From the NCBI RefSeq assembly GCF_030811715.1, contig NZ_JAUSRH010000004.1, positions 62,001 through 126,000 on the forward strand: a stretch of DNA of 64,000 nucleotides, written 5' to 3'. The notes beneath the pieces were generated by a model. The model was not told the DNA's origin. It made no database searches and saw only the letters and a list, made by a program, of their open reading frames with translations. Shown piece after piece: positions 1 through 9,833 of the stretch. The DNA is from Sinomonas atrocyanea (GTDB lineage Bacteria; Actinomycetota; Actinomycetes; Actinomycetales; Micrococcaceae). Position 1 is the stretch's first letter; each line of letters opens with the position of its first letter. The position numbers were made by a program, and so were the translations under genes.

Positions 1-791
1 AACGTGCCGTAGATCGAGACCCACAGGGCGCCGCCGCCGAGGATGTGCAGCCACATGTCGCCGCCCGAGAGGTCCTTGCCGGTGCTCCACGCGATGGAGA
101 AGCCGGCCTTGGCGAACATCCAGACCGCGAGGGCGAGCATGGTGGCGAGGATGATGGGACCGGCGAAGGCCTCGTACTTGCGGATCATCTCCATGCCGTA
201 GGAGACGATGACGACCTGGACGATCCACAGGAAGACGAAGGCCATCCAGCCGAGCGGGGACAGGCCGAGGATCGAGCCGCCGTCGAGCGGCTTGAGGCCG
301 GGGAAGACCGCGATCACGAGGACGCGCAGCACCACCGAGGCTAGGTACGTCTGGATGCCGAACCAGGCGACGGCCACCCCGCCGCGGGTGAGGGCCGCGA
401 TCTGGGCGCCGTGGATGCCGAAGGCGATGCGGCTCATGACGGGGAACGGGACGCCGGTCTTCTGGCCCATGAAGCCCGAGAGGTTCAGGAGGGCGAAGAG
501 GAGGACCGCGCCGACGCCGAGGGCCGCGAGCACCTGCCAGCCGCCGAGGCCGAGGGCAAAGAGCCCGATGGCGAAGGCGTAGTTGCCGAGGCTGTGCACG
601 TCGTTGGCCCACAGGGTGAAGATGCTGTAGGCGGTCCAGCTGCGCCCCTTGCGCTGGGTGGGGGCGAGGTCGGTGTTGTAGAGCCGCGGGCTCAGGCCCG
701 CCGGAAGGGTGGCGGTGGTGTGGCCCATTGGTGCCTCCGCTTCGCCTTCGATGTTCAGCTGCTGGACGGCGGTGTCCGGGATGCTGGTCAT
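1..791 (-). CDS. NCS1-family nucleobase/allantoin-type permease (partial)
   Basis: Only the N-terminal ~263 residues are in the window; the gene runs off the left edge. The ATG at 791 opens a protein with a soluble head, then several hydrophobic segments. The stretch SPRLYNTDLAPT followed by WTAYSIFTLWANDVHSLGNY is the typical entry of the nucleobase:cation symporter-1 family (uracil, allantoin, hydantoin, cytosine importers), and GVPFPVMSRIAFGIHGA matches the conserved TM3 region. It should sit in the cytoplasmic membrane and import a purine/pyrimidine-type compound with H+ or Na+; the substrate cannot be read from this half. A palindrome about 80 bases upstream suggests control by a GntR/FCD repressor not encoded next to it on this side. 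Confidence 0.88.
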   Translation of the reverse strand, partial: MTSIPDTAVQQLNIEGEAEAPMGHTTATLPAGLSPRLYNTDLAPTQRKGRSWTAYSIFTLWANDVHSLGNYAFAIGLFALGLGGWQVLAALGVGAVLLFALLNLSGFMGQKTGVPFPVMSRIAFGIHGAQIAALTRGGVAVAWFGIQTYLASVVLRVLVIAVFPGLKPLDGGSILGLSPLGWMAFVFLWIVQVVIVSYGMEMIRKYEAFAGPIILATMLALAVWMFAKAGFSIAWSTGKDLSGGDMWLHILGGGALWVSIYGT

Positions 792-872
792 GGGGGAACT
801 CTCTGGTCTGGGATGGGGGTTTGCGCTCGAGGGTGCGATCGCTTGTCCGGTACGGGGTGTGATCCCGATCTC

Positions 873-884
873 TTGGTATACCAA
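873..884. promoter_or_regulatory. Palindromic operator TTGGTATACCAA
   Basis: A perfect 12-bp palindrome lies 82 bases upstream of the NCS1 permease start. TnGTnTnAC-type dyads of this kind are the usual targets of FCD-subfamily GntR regulators. Assignment to a particular regulator is inference; the nearest GntR gene in the window (9830-10633) has a different dyad at its own promoter. Confidence 0.5.
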
Positions 885-949
885 AGATAGAGCCCAGTGA
901 GCTGTTCCACAAGGGGGTTTTTTATTTTCGCATCGCGGAAGTCTGAAGT

Positions 950-1585
950 CTAGTCCTCCTCCCGGACGACGAGGTCTGCGAGCGGCCTGCCTGCCCTCAC
1001 GAGGAGGGCGTTCGCCTCGTCGGACCGGATCACCCACTCCCGCGCACGGTCGGGGTCCTTGCCGAACTCAATGTGCCGGCGGACGAGCCGGTCCACGCGG
1101 GTGGCCGGGTCGGCGTCGAGGTACCAGACCTCGGTCAGGCAGGCCCGGGCAGCGGCCCACGGCGCGTCCCCGAGGAGGAGGTAGTTGCCCTCGGTGATGA
1201 CGAGGCGCGCTTCCGGCAGGACCGCGATGGCGGCGGCGAGGGGCTGCTCGAGCCGGCGCTCGAACCCCGGAGCGTAGACCACGGACCCGGTATCCGAGGC
1301 GATCCTGGCCAGGAGGGCGGCGTACCCGTCGGGGTCGAAGGTCTCCGGTGCGCCCTTGCGGTCCGCGAGCCCGAGGCGCGCGAGCTGTACGTCGGCGAGG
1401 TGGAATCCGTCCATCGGCACGTGGGCCGCCCAGTCTCTGCCATGGGAAGAGCGCAGCCGCTCGAGGAGCTGCTCAGCGAGCGTCGTCTTGCCCGCACCGG
1501 GCTCGCCGCAGATGCCGAGGATGGCCCGGCCGCCATCCTCGGGGACGAGGGCGGCGGCGCGGCGGGCGAGTGCGTCGACGTTCAT
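950..1585 (-). CDS. Nucleoside/nucleotide kinase family P-loop protein
   Basis: A 211-residue cytoplasmic kinase of the uridine kinase/pantothenate kinase-like P-loop group. Walker A is GICGEPGAGKTT near residue 25, followed by HVPMDGFHLAD, the conserved phosphoacceptor-site motif of this group, and later ITEGNYLLL, which matches the Walker B/lid-side segment. Substrate is unknown; relatives phosphorylate nucleosides, sugars such as fructose, or pantothenate. I chose ATG 1585 (MNVDALARR); an in-frame TTG at 1636 would add 17 unconvincing residues. It sits alone, 48 bases before a small plus-strand frame and 100 bases from the phosphopantetheinyl transferase end, so a link with the polymer locus is possible but not shown. 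Confidence 0.8.
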   Translation of the reverse strand: MNVDALARRAAALVPEDGGRAILGICGEPGAGKTTLAEQLLERLRSSHGRDWAAHVPMDGFHLADVQLARLGLADRKGAPETFDPDGYAALLARIASDTGSVVYAPGFERRLEQPLAAAIAVLPEARLVITEGNYLLLGDAPWAAARACLTEVWYLDADPATRVDRLVRRHIEFGKDPDRAREWVIRSDEANALLVRAGRPLADLVVREED

Positions 1586-1685
1586 GCGTGGTTCGCCACC
1601 TGAGCGGGGTCGGACTCGAGCTGGTCCATGGGCCAACCCTAGCCGCCCCGACCGCGTGCCTCGGCCGAAACGGGCCCGCGGACCT

Positions 1686-2465
1686 CTACGGTCTTGGAGT
1701 GGCCACGGATGAGGAACTCGAAGGCCAGACGTCCATCGAGGAGGCGCTGGCGGACCTCGGCGAGCCGTGGACCGCCGAGTCGGAGACCGACGAGGACCCC
1801 ACGCCCACCCTCTTCTGACCGACAGGGACGACCACCGACGTCGCGAGCAGCCCGCGCGCGGCCGTCCACTGCCCGGCGAGCTCCGTCACCTCGACGCCGG
1901 CCACGACGGGACCGGCCACGAGGAGCCGGGCCCGGAACCGGCCGCCCTGCCGGAACTCGATGCGGACATCCTCGAACCCGAGCCACCGCCCCGTCAGGGG
2001 GTACCAGGCCTTGTAGACGGCCTCCTTCGCGCTGAAGAGGAGCCGGTCTGCCGCGACAGCGTCCCGCGCTCCCGGCCAGATCCCTGCCCGTTCCCCCGCA
2101 CACGCCACGAGGTCCAGGACTCCGGGGGGCAGCGGCGCGTTCGGCTCAGCGTCGATGCCGACGCTCGCCACGGCCCCAGCCCGGGCCACCGCGGCGGCCC
2201 GGTAGTGCGGGCAGTGCGTCATGCTCCCGACCACCCCGGCCGGCCACACCGGCGCGCCATCGGCCCCCGGCACGAGGGGCGCCGGTGCCACGCCGAGCTC
2301 CGCGAGGGCCTCCCGGGCGCAGGCGCGCACGGCCTCGAAGTCCGCCCTCCTCGCCGCTGTGCTGCCCGCGACCGTCGCGAGCTCCTCCGGGAAGAGCACG
2401 ACGCCGGCCCCGTCGCCGAAGCGCTCTTCGGCGCGGACCGCCGCCGGCAGGATGGCCCGGAGCAT
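1686..2465 (-). CDS. 4'-phosphopantetheinyl transferase, EntD/Sfp-like
   Basis: Transfers phosphopantetheine from CoA to the carrier-protein serine of an NRPS. The Mg-binding/catalytic signatures are present: GSMTHC near residue 79, VGIDAEPNAPLP near 103 and FSAKEAVYKAW near 148, all in EntD-type order. The ATG at 2465 overlaps the NRPS stop as TGATG, so translation is coupled and the obvious client is Ser589 of that NRPS. The family usually ends soon after the VVVP strand, about residue 215; this frame continues ~45 further residues rich in Ser, Val and Pro to 1686, over a small plus-strand frame. That tail may be a lost-stop extension. Confidence 0.9.
   Translation of the reverse strand: MLRAILPAAVRAEERFGDGAGVVLFPEELATVAGSTAARRADFEAVRACAREALAELGVAPAPLVPGADGAPVWPAGVVGSMTHCPHYRAAAVARAGAVASVGIDAEPNAPLPPGVLDLVACAGERAGIWPGARDAVAADRLLFSAKEAVYKAWYPLTGRWLGFEDVRIEFRQGGRFRARLLVAGPVVAGVEVTELAGQWTAARGLLATSVVVPVGQKRVGVGSSSVSDSAVHGSPRSASASSMDVWPSSSSSVATPRP
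1699..1818 (+). CDS. Possible small acidic protein antisense to the PPTase tail
   Basis: A GTG-started frame of 39 residues, ending at 1818, with a very acidic composition (EELEGQTSIEEALADLGEP). Codon choice looks coding-like, and the opposite strand here encodes only the low-complexity tail of the phosphopantetheinyl transferase. No recognisable family and no clear ribosome binding site. Either this short protein is real and the PPTase reads through it, or it is chance; I rate it low. Confidence 0.3.
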   Translation: MATDEELEGQTSIEEALADLGEPWTAESETDEDPTPTLF

Positions 2466-5400
2466 CAGGACCACCGTCCCCCGTCCGCCCCCGATCGGAG
2501 CGGCTGCGGCAGGGCCGGGAGCTGCTGGGCGGGGTTCCCGCCGAACCTCATCCCGGCAGGGACCTCCTCGCCCTTCATGACGAAGGAGTCCGGCTCGACC
2601 GCCGTCCCGTCGCCGAGGTTCACGCCGTAGTGCACGAACGCCTTGACGCCGAGGGTGCAGCCGGAACCGATGACCGTATCCGCCAGCTTGAAGGTTCCGT
2701 CCTCCATCGAGTGGCACTGGATGACGCACCGGGCGTTGAGCATGCAGTCGTCGCCGATCGTGACAGTCGTCTTCTCGGGGATGCCGGCGCCGTCGTCGAA
2801 CAGGCGGCGGCCGACGTTCAGGCCGCGCGTCCTCCACAGGAAGCCCTTGAACGGAGTGCCGTTCAGCAGTGCCGCGTAGGGATCGTTGCTGAGCTTCCAG
2901 AAGCGTTCGTGCCGCCAGAACGGGCGCTGGTAGATCGAGCAGAACTTCGGGACCAACCTGCGGAAGCCCCGCGCGGCGCATTCGATGACGGTGTAGTAGC
3001 AGGTGGTGAAGAGGAACAGCGCCAGGACGGCCCCGGTCGCCGTGAGGACTGCTTGGGCGGGGTCGATGGTCAGGGCGAAGGTGCCGATCAGCAGGGTCGC
3101 GAAGGTGAAGCCTTCCCGGGCCAGCAAGAAGAGCAGGATGGTCACGGCGTTGTGCCGGTTCTTCGCCCTCAGCGCGGACTTGAACGCCGGGCCGCTCTTG
3201 AGCTCATCAAAGGCTGCGTCGGACTGGACGCTCCGGGGGATCTCGAAGCTCGGAGAGCCGAGGAGGCCGACGTCCTCCCGGACGGCCCCGTCCAGCGGGA
3301 CCATAGCCTTCGTGGCGATGAGGCAGTTCTCCCCCGTCCTGGCATCCGGCGGGTACAGGATGCCGTTCCCCAGGAAGCTGCGCCTGCCGATGGACACCGG
3401 GGTGATCTGGAAGGAGCTGCTCGAGAACTGCGCGCTCATGACGGACAGCCCATCCGCAACCATGGTGCCGCTCCCCACCGTGCACGCAAAGGGGCTCTCG
3501 TGCTTGACCTCCATTCCGAAGTTCGAGCCTGTCTGCACCAGCTCGGGCATCCTGTAGCCGATGAGCCGCAGGTAGTGCGGGATGAGTGAGCTGTCGCCGG
3601 TGAGCTGGATCAGGAACTTCAGGTTCGTCAGGCGGCCGATGGTCCGGTGGAGCCCGTAGTGGAACCCGTACAGCGGGTACACCCTGCCGGGCCTGAGCAG
3701 CAGGTTGAGGGCCCGCGGGATCAGCGTGATGCCCAGGAGGAGGACGACGATGAGGGCCCCGAGCACGGTGGCGGCAATGCCGGCGAGGCGCAGGTAGTAG
3801 GCCGCATTCCCGGTGTCGACTCCGGCGGCCGCGACGACCAGGGGGACCAGGCCCGCGAAGACGCTCGTCCCGAACGGGATGACCAGGAGCACAGTAAACA
3901 GGAGGTTCCAGACGCCGTAGAAGAACCTCCGGCCCGTGCCGCAGGGCGCCGGCGGCGCACCGCTGTAGTCGACGGCGCACGGCTGGGCCGGGGACCCGTG
4001 CCACGACTGACGGTCGGGGATGGCCTGCCCGGCGTAGAGCGCGGACGCGTGGCCGAGCTGGGCGCGGTCCCCGACGCGGGCGCCGATGTCCAGCACGGTG
4101 GCCTCGCTGATCACCGCGCCCTCCCCGACCGTGACGGCGCCCGTCTGGATCATCCCCCCGAGCGCGCGGTAGCAGCTGAGGCTCGCGTCCTTGCGGACCA
4201 CGGTCCCTGCCCCGACGCTCAGGAGGTCGGTGCACACCGGCACCTCGGTGGTGAAGACCGTGGCGCCGCGGCCGATCCGGGCCCCGAGCGCCCGCAAGTA
4301 CAGCACGTACAGCGGCGAGCCCGCGAGCAGCCTCATCGGGCTGGTGCGGAGGACGGCGCGGACCAGCCAGAACCGGAAGTAGCGCAGGGACCACACGGGG
4401 AACTCCGTGGGCCGCCACCGCCCGACCACCAGCCACTTCACCGCCACGGGCAGCACGCACAGGCCGGCGTACACCACCGCCCCGAACAGCGTGGCGCGCA
4501 GCCACCCATCCAGCGGGTCCGTCGCGGCACCGAGGTACTGGAAGCCGGTGGCCATCGCGAAGCCGGCCAGGAAGGCTCCGAGGACATAGGTCAGCGCCTG
4601 GAGGGCGCCGCAGAGCACGTACTGGAAGGTGGAGGCGCGTTCCGGCGTCGTCGGCTTCTCCGAGGTGACCGCCGCGGCGGCCGGGGGTGCGGCGGGCGCC
4701 GCGGCGGCGAGCGAGCGGATCGTCGGGTGCAGGTAGGTGTCCTTCATCGACACGGGAACGAGGTCTGGGTCCTTCCTGACGATCGCGCAGAAGTGCGCCA
4801 TAGTGATCGAGCTCGCGCCGAGGTCGGCGAAGAAGTCGGCCTCCACGGAGACCGCCGGCTCTCCCAGGGCCTCGGCGAGCGCGCGGGCCAGCTTCGCCTC
4901 CCGATCGGTCGCCGGGGGCGCGGGCGCGGTGGCGGCGTCGTCGCCGCCCCGCCGGCCTGGCGCGGGCAGCCGGCGGCGGTCCACCTTGTCGCTGGGCAGC
5001 AGCGGGAAGGCCTCCAGCTCCTGCAGGAAGGCCGGGCGCATGTAGGCGGGCAGCGCCCGCCGGAGGTGTTCGCGCACGACGGCGCGCTCGACCCCGCCGC
5101 CGTCGCGTCGCCTGCTGTAGTAGGCCGCCAGCTCCACGACACCGGGGCTCGGCTCGTGGGTGACGACGGCGGCCTGGGCGACGCCGGGGATCTGGAGGAT
5201 GACGGATTCGATCTCGGCGAGCTCGATCCGGTAGCCGTGGACCTTGACCTGGGAGTCGATCCGGCCGTGGTACTCGATCTCGCCATCCGCGTTGATGCGG
5301 CCCAGATCGCCGGTCCGGTAGATCCGGTGGCTCGGATTGTCGGGCAGGTCCAGGAAGTCCGGGATGAACGCCTTCTGGGTCAGGTCCGGGCGGTTGACGT

Positions 5401-6574
5401 AGCCGCGCGCGAGGCCGATCCCGGCGAGCCCGATCTCGCCGAGCTCGCCGGCACCCACGGTGCTGTCGTTCTCGACGTCGAGGATCACCGCAGCATAGGT
5501 GGGAAGCGGTGTGCCCAGGGTCGGCGGGCGGTGGGGGTCCACCACCGACCACGTGGCGGTGACGGTGGCCTCGGTGGGCCCGTACACGTTGAGGAACCTG
5601 CGCTCGGGCCGGTGCCAGCGCTCCACGAGATCGGGCGGGCATGCCTCCCCGGACACGAGCAGGAACCGCAGGCCCGGGACGTCGTCCTCGAGGGTGGACA
5701 GGAGCGTCGGCACGCAGCAGAGGGCGGTGACGGCGCGCCGCTGCAGGAATTCGGCCAGCTCGATCCCCACCAGGCTCGTGCTGCCGTCCTTCGGCACGAG
5801 GGTGGCGCCGCTCATCCACGGGACCCAGATCTCCTCGACCGAGAAGTCGAAGGCGGTGGTCATGCCCTGGTAGACCCGGTCGTCCGGCCGGATGCCGTAG
5901 ACGCCCGCGGCCACTCGGACGAAGTTGCAGATGCTCGCGTGCTCGACAGCGACTCCCTTGGGCCTGCCCGTCGAGCCGGAGGTGTAGATGATGTACGCCA
6001 GCTGGTCCTGCTCCGGGCCGCGCTCGTCGGCGCTGAGGCGCAGCGGCGACTCGGAGCCGAGCGTCGCCTCCTCGTCGTCGAGGTACAGGGCCCGGGCGGT
6101 CCCGTCCGGCACCACGTCGCGAAGGTGGGACAGTGAGAGCAAGGTGGCCACGCCGGCGTCGTCCATGATGTAGGAGATCCGCTCGGGCGGGAACGCAACG
6201 TCCAGCGGCACATAGGCGGCATGCGCCTTGAGCACGGCCAGCATGGCCGCGTACGTGAAGACGGGCTGGTCGAACAGCAGCGCGAGCCGGTCCCCCGCCC
6301 GGACGCCCCGGGCGCGGAGGCGGCGCGCGAGCCGGTTGGTCCAGGCGTCGAGCTCGTCGTAGGTGAGGGTGAACCCTCCGGCATCGACTGCCAGCCTGTC
6401 GCCGTGCCCCGCGTCGCGGAGGCGGTCGCAGGCCTCTTCGAACAGCGTCTCCAGCCGCTCCCCCGGGTGCCACCGGATGCCGTCGTCGCCCGAGGCGGCG
6501 AGGAGGGAGTCCGGACGGCCGTTTTCGGAGGCGGGGCGGCTGGGCGCCTCCCGGGTCGCGAGGTGCTTGGGCAT
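2465..6574 (-). CDS. Pls/PosA-family single-module NRPS (poly-amino acid synthetase)
   Basis: A 1369-residue membrane NRPS. Residues ~40-535 are an adenylation domain: A3 YIIYTSGSTGRPKG, A5 NVYGPTEATVTATW, A7 YRTGDLGRI, A10 Lys530 in PSDKVDRR. A carrier domain follows, with Ser589 in DLGASSI. From ~660 on, six hydrophobic segments alternate with three soluble blocks of hexapeptide-like repeats (e.g. GARIGRGATVFTTE, VSIGRRSFLGNG, VTIGDDCMLNARC). No canonical HHxxxDG condensation domain and no thioesterase. This is the layout of epsilon-poly-L-lysine synthetase, which polymerises one cationic amino acid through its side-chain amine and sets chain length itself. Aligning A4-A5 to GrsA by eye gives a pocket of D-F-E-C-L-S-V-V-T-K. 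The coupled diaminobutyrate aminotransferase 10 bases upstream suggests a Dab substrate. RBS AGGAGG at 6581-6586 overlaps the upstream stop. Confidence 0.92.
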   Translation of the reverse strand: MPKHLATREAPSRPASENGRPDSLLAASGDDGIRWHPGERLETLFEEACDRLRDAGHGDRLAVDAGGFTLTYDELDAWTNRLARRLRARGVRAGDRLALLFDQPVFTYAAMLAVLKAHAAYVPLDVAFPPERISYIMDDAGVATLLSLSHLRDVVPDGTARALYLDDEEATLGSESPLRLSADERGPEQDQLAYIIYTSGSTGRPKGVAVEHASICNFVRVAAGVYGIRPDDRVYQGMTTAFDFSVEEIWVPWMSGATLVPKDGSTSLVGIELAEFLQRRAVTALCCVPTLLSTLEDDVPGLRFLLVSGEACPPDLVERWHRPERRFLNVYGPTEATVTATWSVVDPHRPPTLGTPLPTYAAVILDVENDSTVGAGELGEIGLAGIGLARGYVNRPDLTQKAFIPDFLDLPDNPSHRIYRTGDLGRINADGEIEYHGRIDSQVKVHGYRIELAEIESVILQIPGVAQAAVVTHEPSPGVVELAAYYSRRRDGGGVERAVVREHLRRALPAYMRPAFLQELEAFPLLPSDKVDRRRLPAPGRRGGDDAATAPAPPATDREAKLARALAEALGEPAVSVEADFFADLGASSITMAHFCAIVRKDPDLVPVSMKDTYLHPTIRSLAAAAPAAPPAAAAVTSEKPTTPERASTFQYVLCGALQALTYVLGAFLAGFAMATGFQYLGAATDPLDGWLRATLFGAVVYAGLCVLPVAVKWLVVGRWRPTEFPVWSLRYFRFWLVRAVLRTSPMRLLAGSPLYVLYLRALGARIGRGATVFTTEVPVCTDLLSVGAGTVVRKDASLSCYRALGGMIQTGAVTVGEGAVISEATVLDIGARVGDRAQLGHASALYAGQAIPDRQSWHGSPAQPCAVDYSGAPPAPCGTGRRFFYGVWNLLFTVLLVIPFGTSVFAGLVPLVVAAAGVDTGNAAYYLRLAGIAATVLGALIVVLLLGITLIPRALNLLLRPGRVYPLYGFHYGLHRTIGRLTNLKFLIQLTGDSSLIPHYLRLIGYRMPELVQTGSNFGMEVKHESPFACTVGSGTMVADGLSVMSAQFSSSSFQITPVSIGRRSFLGNGILYPPDARTGENCLIATKAMVPLDGAVREDVGLLGSPSFEIPRSVQSDAAFDELKSGPAFKSALRAKNRHNAVTILLFLLAREGFTFATLLIGTFALTIDPAQAVLTATGAVLALFLFTTCYYTVIECAARGFRRLVPKFCSIYQRPFWRHERFWKLSNDPYAALLNGTPFKGFLWRTRGLNVGRRLFDDGAGIPEKTTVTIGDDCMLNARCVIQCHSMEDGTFKLADTVIGSGCTLGVKAFVHYGVNLGDGTAVEPDSFVMKGEEVPAGMRFGGNPAQQLPALPQPLRSGADGGRWS

Positions 6575-6584
6575 GGCGGGCCTC

Positions 6585-7964
<1,380 letters not shown>

Positions 7965-8030
7965 GGACAGCGGCTCGTTTCTCTCGTGGCGGCGGAAAGG
8001 CGGACTGTGCGAGCGGGCGCGGGGGCGCCC

Positions 8031-8678
8031 TCAGGCGGTGCGGCGGCCCAGGTGTAGCCCCGCGTCGAGGGCGTCGATCGCCTCGGTGACCCGTGCGGCC
8101 GGGATCACCACGGCCAGGCAGTAGTCCGAGACTGAGATCGGGCCGGTCGGGATGCCGGCGGCGGAGAGGGTGGCGACGAAGTCGGGCACGATCGTCGGGG
8201 TGGACCGCAGCCCGATCCCCTTCAGCGACAGCTTGGCGGCGTCGTCCCGGTAGCGCAGCCCGCTGAACCCGATGGACGTCCTCCGGCGGCGCAGCGCTTC
8301 CATGGCCCGGGGCCGGTCACGCACGGGCGAGGTGAACATGATGTCCCGCATCCCGTCCCCGGGCATCGGGCCGCTCTCCGAGAACATGTCCACGCCCGTT
8401 CCGGCCTCGGCGAGGGCCAGCAGGACGGCCGCGACGCGGTCGGCGCCGCCCGGGCTGCCGGCCACGGTGATCTCGGCGACGGGGCCGTCCACGCTCAGGC
8501 CGGAGATCTCCGCCTCCTCCTTGAACGGCTTCCGCCGGACCGGCTCCGTCAGCAGGCCGATGGAAGGGATCACCGCGCCCTCCGGCTCGGCAGCGGCGCT
8601 CGGGCGGGTCCGGGAGTAGCTCCCCCGGGGTACCAAGAACAGTCTTGCGGCGCGGAAAAGCGTCGATAACGTGACCAT
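8031..8678 (-). CDS. Stand-alone double-ACT protein, aspartokinase beta-subunit-like
   Basis: 215 residues that align, by eye, with the regulatory half of LysC-type aspartokinase: VPRGSYSRTRPS matches the linker strand before the ACT pair, then ACT1 (~55-130, AEITVAGSPGGADR, SIGFSGLRY) and ACT2 (~135-205, AKLSLKGIGLRS). The kinase domain is absent. In LysC the second ACT usually reads MISTSEIRIS at the Lys/Thr effector site; here it is PISVSDYCLA, so effector binding is probably altered. Start ATG 8678 has AGGAGG seven bases upstream; a GTG at 8693 is alternative. It lies 66 bases before dat, which suggests it tunes flux from aspartate to semialdehyde, perhaps by pairing with the housekeeping kinase. 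That role is inference. Confidence 0.72.
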   Translation of the reverse strand: MVTLSTLFRAARLFLVPRGSYSRTRPSAAAEPEGAVIPSIGLLTEPVRRKPFKEEAEISGLSVDGPVAEITVAGSPGGADRVAAVLLALAEAGTGVDMFSESGPMPGDGMRDIMFTSPVRDRPRAMEALRRRRTSIGFSGLRYRDDAAKLSLKGIGLRSTPTIVPDFVATLSAAGIPTGPISVSDYCLAVVIPAARVTEAIDALDAGLHLGRRTA

Positions 8679-8774
8679 GCCGGGCCTCCTCACAGTGCGC
8701 CCTACCGGTCTGAGTTCCCCCTTGCCCCAGTCGCTGCGGCTCTCTGCTACAAGAGTGGAAGCATTGCTCGGGAC

Positions 8775-8806
8775 GCTGGAGGGGAAAAGGTCCTGTCCCT
8801 TCCAGC
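8775..8806. terminator. Imperfect hairpin between homoserine-dehydrogenase-like and ACT genes
   Basis: GCTGGA and TCCAGC arms extended by GGG/CCC with one mismatch, in the 138-base gap between the two minus-strand genes. There is no T-run, so it may be a processing or attenuation hairpin instead of a terminator. Confidence 0.35.
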
Positions 8807-8816
8807 GGCCCGGATG

Positions 8817-9833
8817 TTACTGGTGGGGCACGTGGCGCGCGGCCAGCAGGTGCTCGAAGTCCTTCAGTGCCGCCGCCGCGGTGGCCCGCGGATGGGACGC
8901 CCCTCCGGTCACCGTCAGCGTGCCCATCTCCTCGGTGACCGCGCGGAGGCCCTTCATGCTCCCGCGCAGCTGGGCGAACGGGTGGTCCTCCCCGTAGAGG
9001 CGAAGCTCGACGCCGGCCCGGAACCCGCCGCCGTCGTGCTCGGCGACGCCGACGAGCCGCGGGGTGAGGCCCGCGGACTTCCACTGCGCGACGTGTCCGG
9101 GCGTCACCGCGCCGATTCCCTCCCGCGGCAGCCCGTCGAGGCGCAGGTCCGCGTCGAAGACGGCGTTGGCGATGATGACCAGCTTGGCCGCGGTGTCCCA
9201 GCCGTCGATGTCGAAGCTGGGGTCCGGCTCGGCGATGCCCTGCGCCTGTGCGAGGGCCACGGCGTCCGAGAGCCCGAGGCCGGCGGCGGCCATCTGGTCG
9301 AGGACGAAGGCCGCGGTGCCGGTCAGCACCGCTTCGAACCCCTGGAGCGTGGCGCCGGCCAGGCTGTGCGAGAGCAGGTCCACCGTGGGCAGCGCCGAGG
9401 CGGCGGCACCGCTGAAGCGCAGGCTCCCGCCGTGCTCCGCGGCCAGCCGCAGGAGCCCGCGGAGGTCGACGACGAGGGCGCCCTTCGACACCGCGATGGC
9501 GTCCAGGCCGCGGGCGAGGGCCCAGCGCAGGTGGCCGAGCGCCGCTCCGCCGGTGGCGTAGTCGCTGGGCCCGGCCTCGATGAGCACGTCGGCGCGGACG
9601 GCCTCGAGGAAGGCCTCGCCGGTGAGCCCGTGCACGAAGCCGCTGCGGTCCGCGAGCCGTTCGGGCGCGAGGCCCGCGGGATCGACGAGGCCCGCGGTCG
9701 AACCGCAGACCCCCGTGATCCGTACCTGGACGCCGTGGCGCGCACGGTACGCCGCGGCGCGGGCCTCGAGCATCGAAGTGATCTCGCGGGCTATCCGGCC
9801 GTAGCCGGTGACCGCCACGTCGACGGTCCTCAC
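8817..9833 (-). CDS. Homoserine-dehydrogenase-like oxidoreductase
   Basis: 338 residues with an N-terminal NAD(P) fold (VTGYGRIAREI), VSKGALV, and the homoserine-dehydrogenase active-site segment SFDIDGWDTAAKL near 215-227, which supplies the conserved Asp and Lys. There is no C-terminal ACT domain, so it is the short form. The family interconverts aspartate 4-semialdehyde and homoserine. Starts with GTG at 9833, overlapping the GntR stop by four bases (GTGA), so it is translated with the regulator. In a locus that spends aspartate semialdehyde on diaminobutyrate, a second homoserine dehydrogenase is surprising; it may act on a related semialdehyde or serve as a branch-point valve. Function assignment is by motif, substrate uncertain. 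Confidence 0.75.
   Translation of the reverse strand: MRTVDVAVTGYGRIAREITSMLEARAAAYRARHGVQVRITGVCGSTAGLVDPAGLAPERLADRSGFVHGLTGEAFLEAVRADVLIEAGPSDYATGGAALGHLRWALARGLDAIAVSKGALVVDLRGLLRLAAEHGGSLRFSGAAASALPTVDLLSHSLAGATLQGFEAVLTGTAAFVLDQMAAAGLGLSDAVALAQAQGIAEPDPSFDIDGWDTAAKLVIIANAVFDADLRLDGLPREGIGAVTPGHVAQWKSAGLTPRLVGVAEHDGGGFRAGVELRLYGEDHPFAQLRGSMKGLRAVTEEMGTLTVTGGASHPRATAAAALKDFEHLLAARHVPHQ

Noticed and set aside
3647-6136. An 829-codon open frame on the plus strand across the NRPS
   Set aside because: Translation is His/Gln/Arg/Gly-rich and shadows the clear NRPS domains on the other strand; high G+C leaves antisense frames open.
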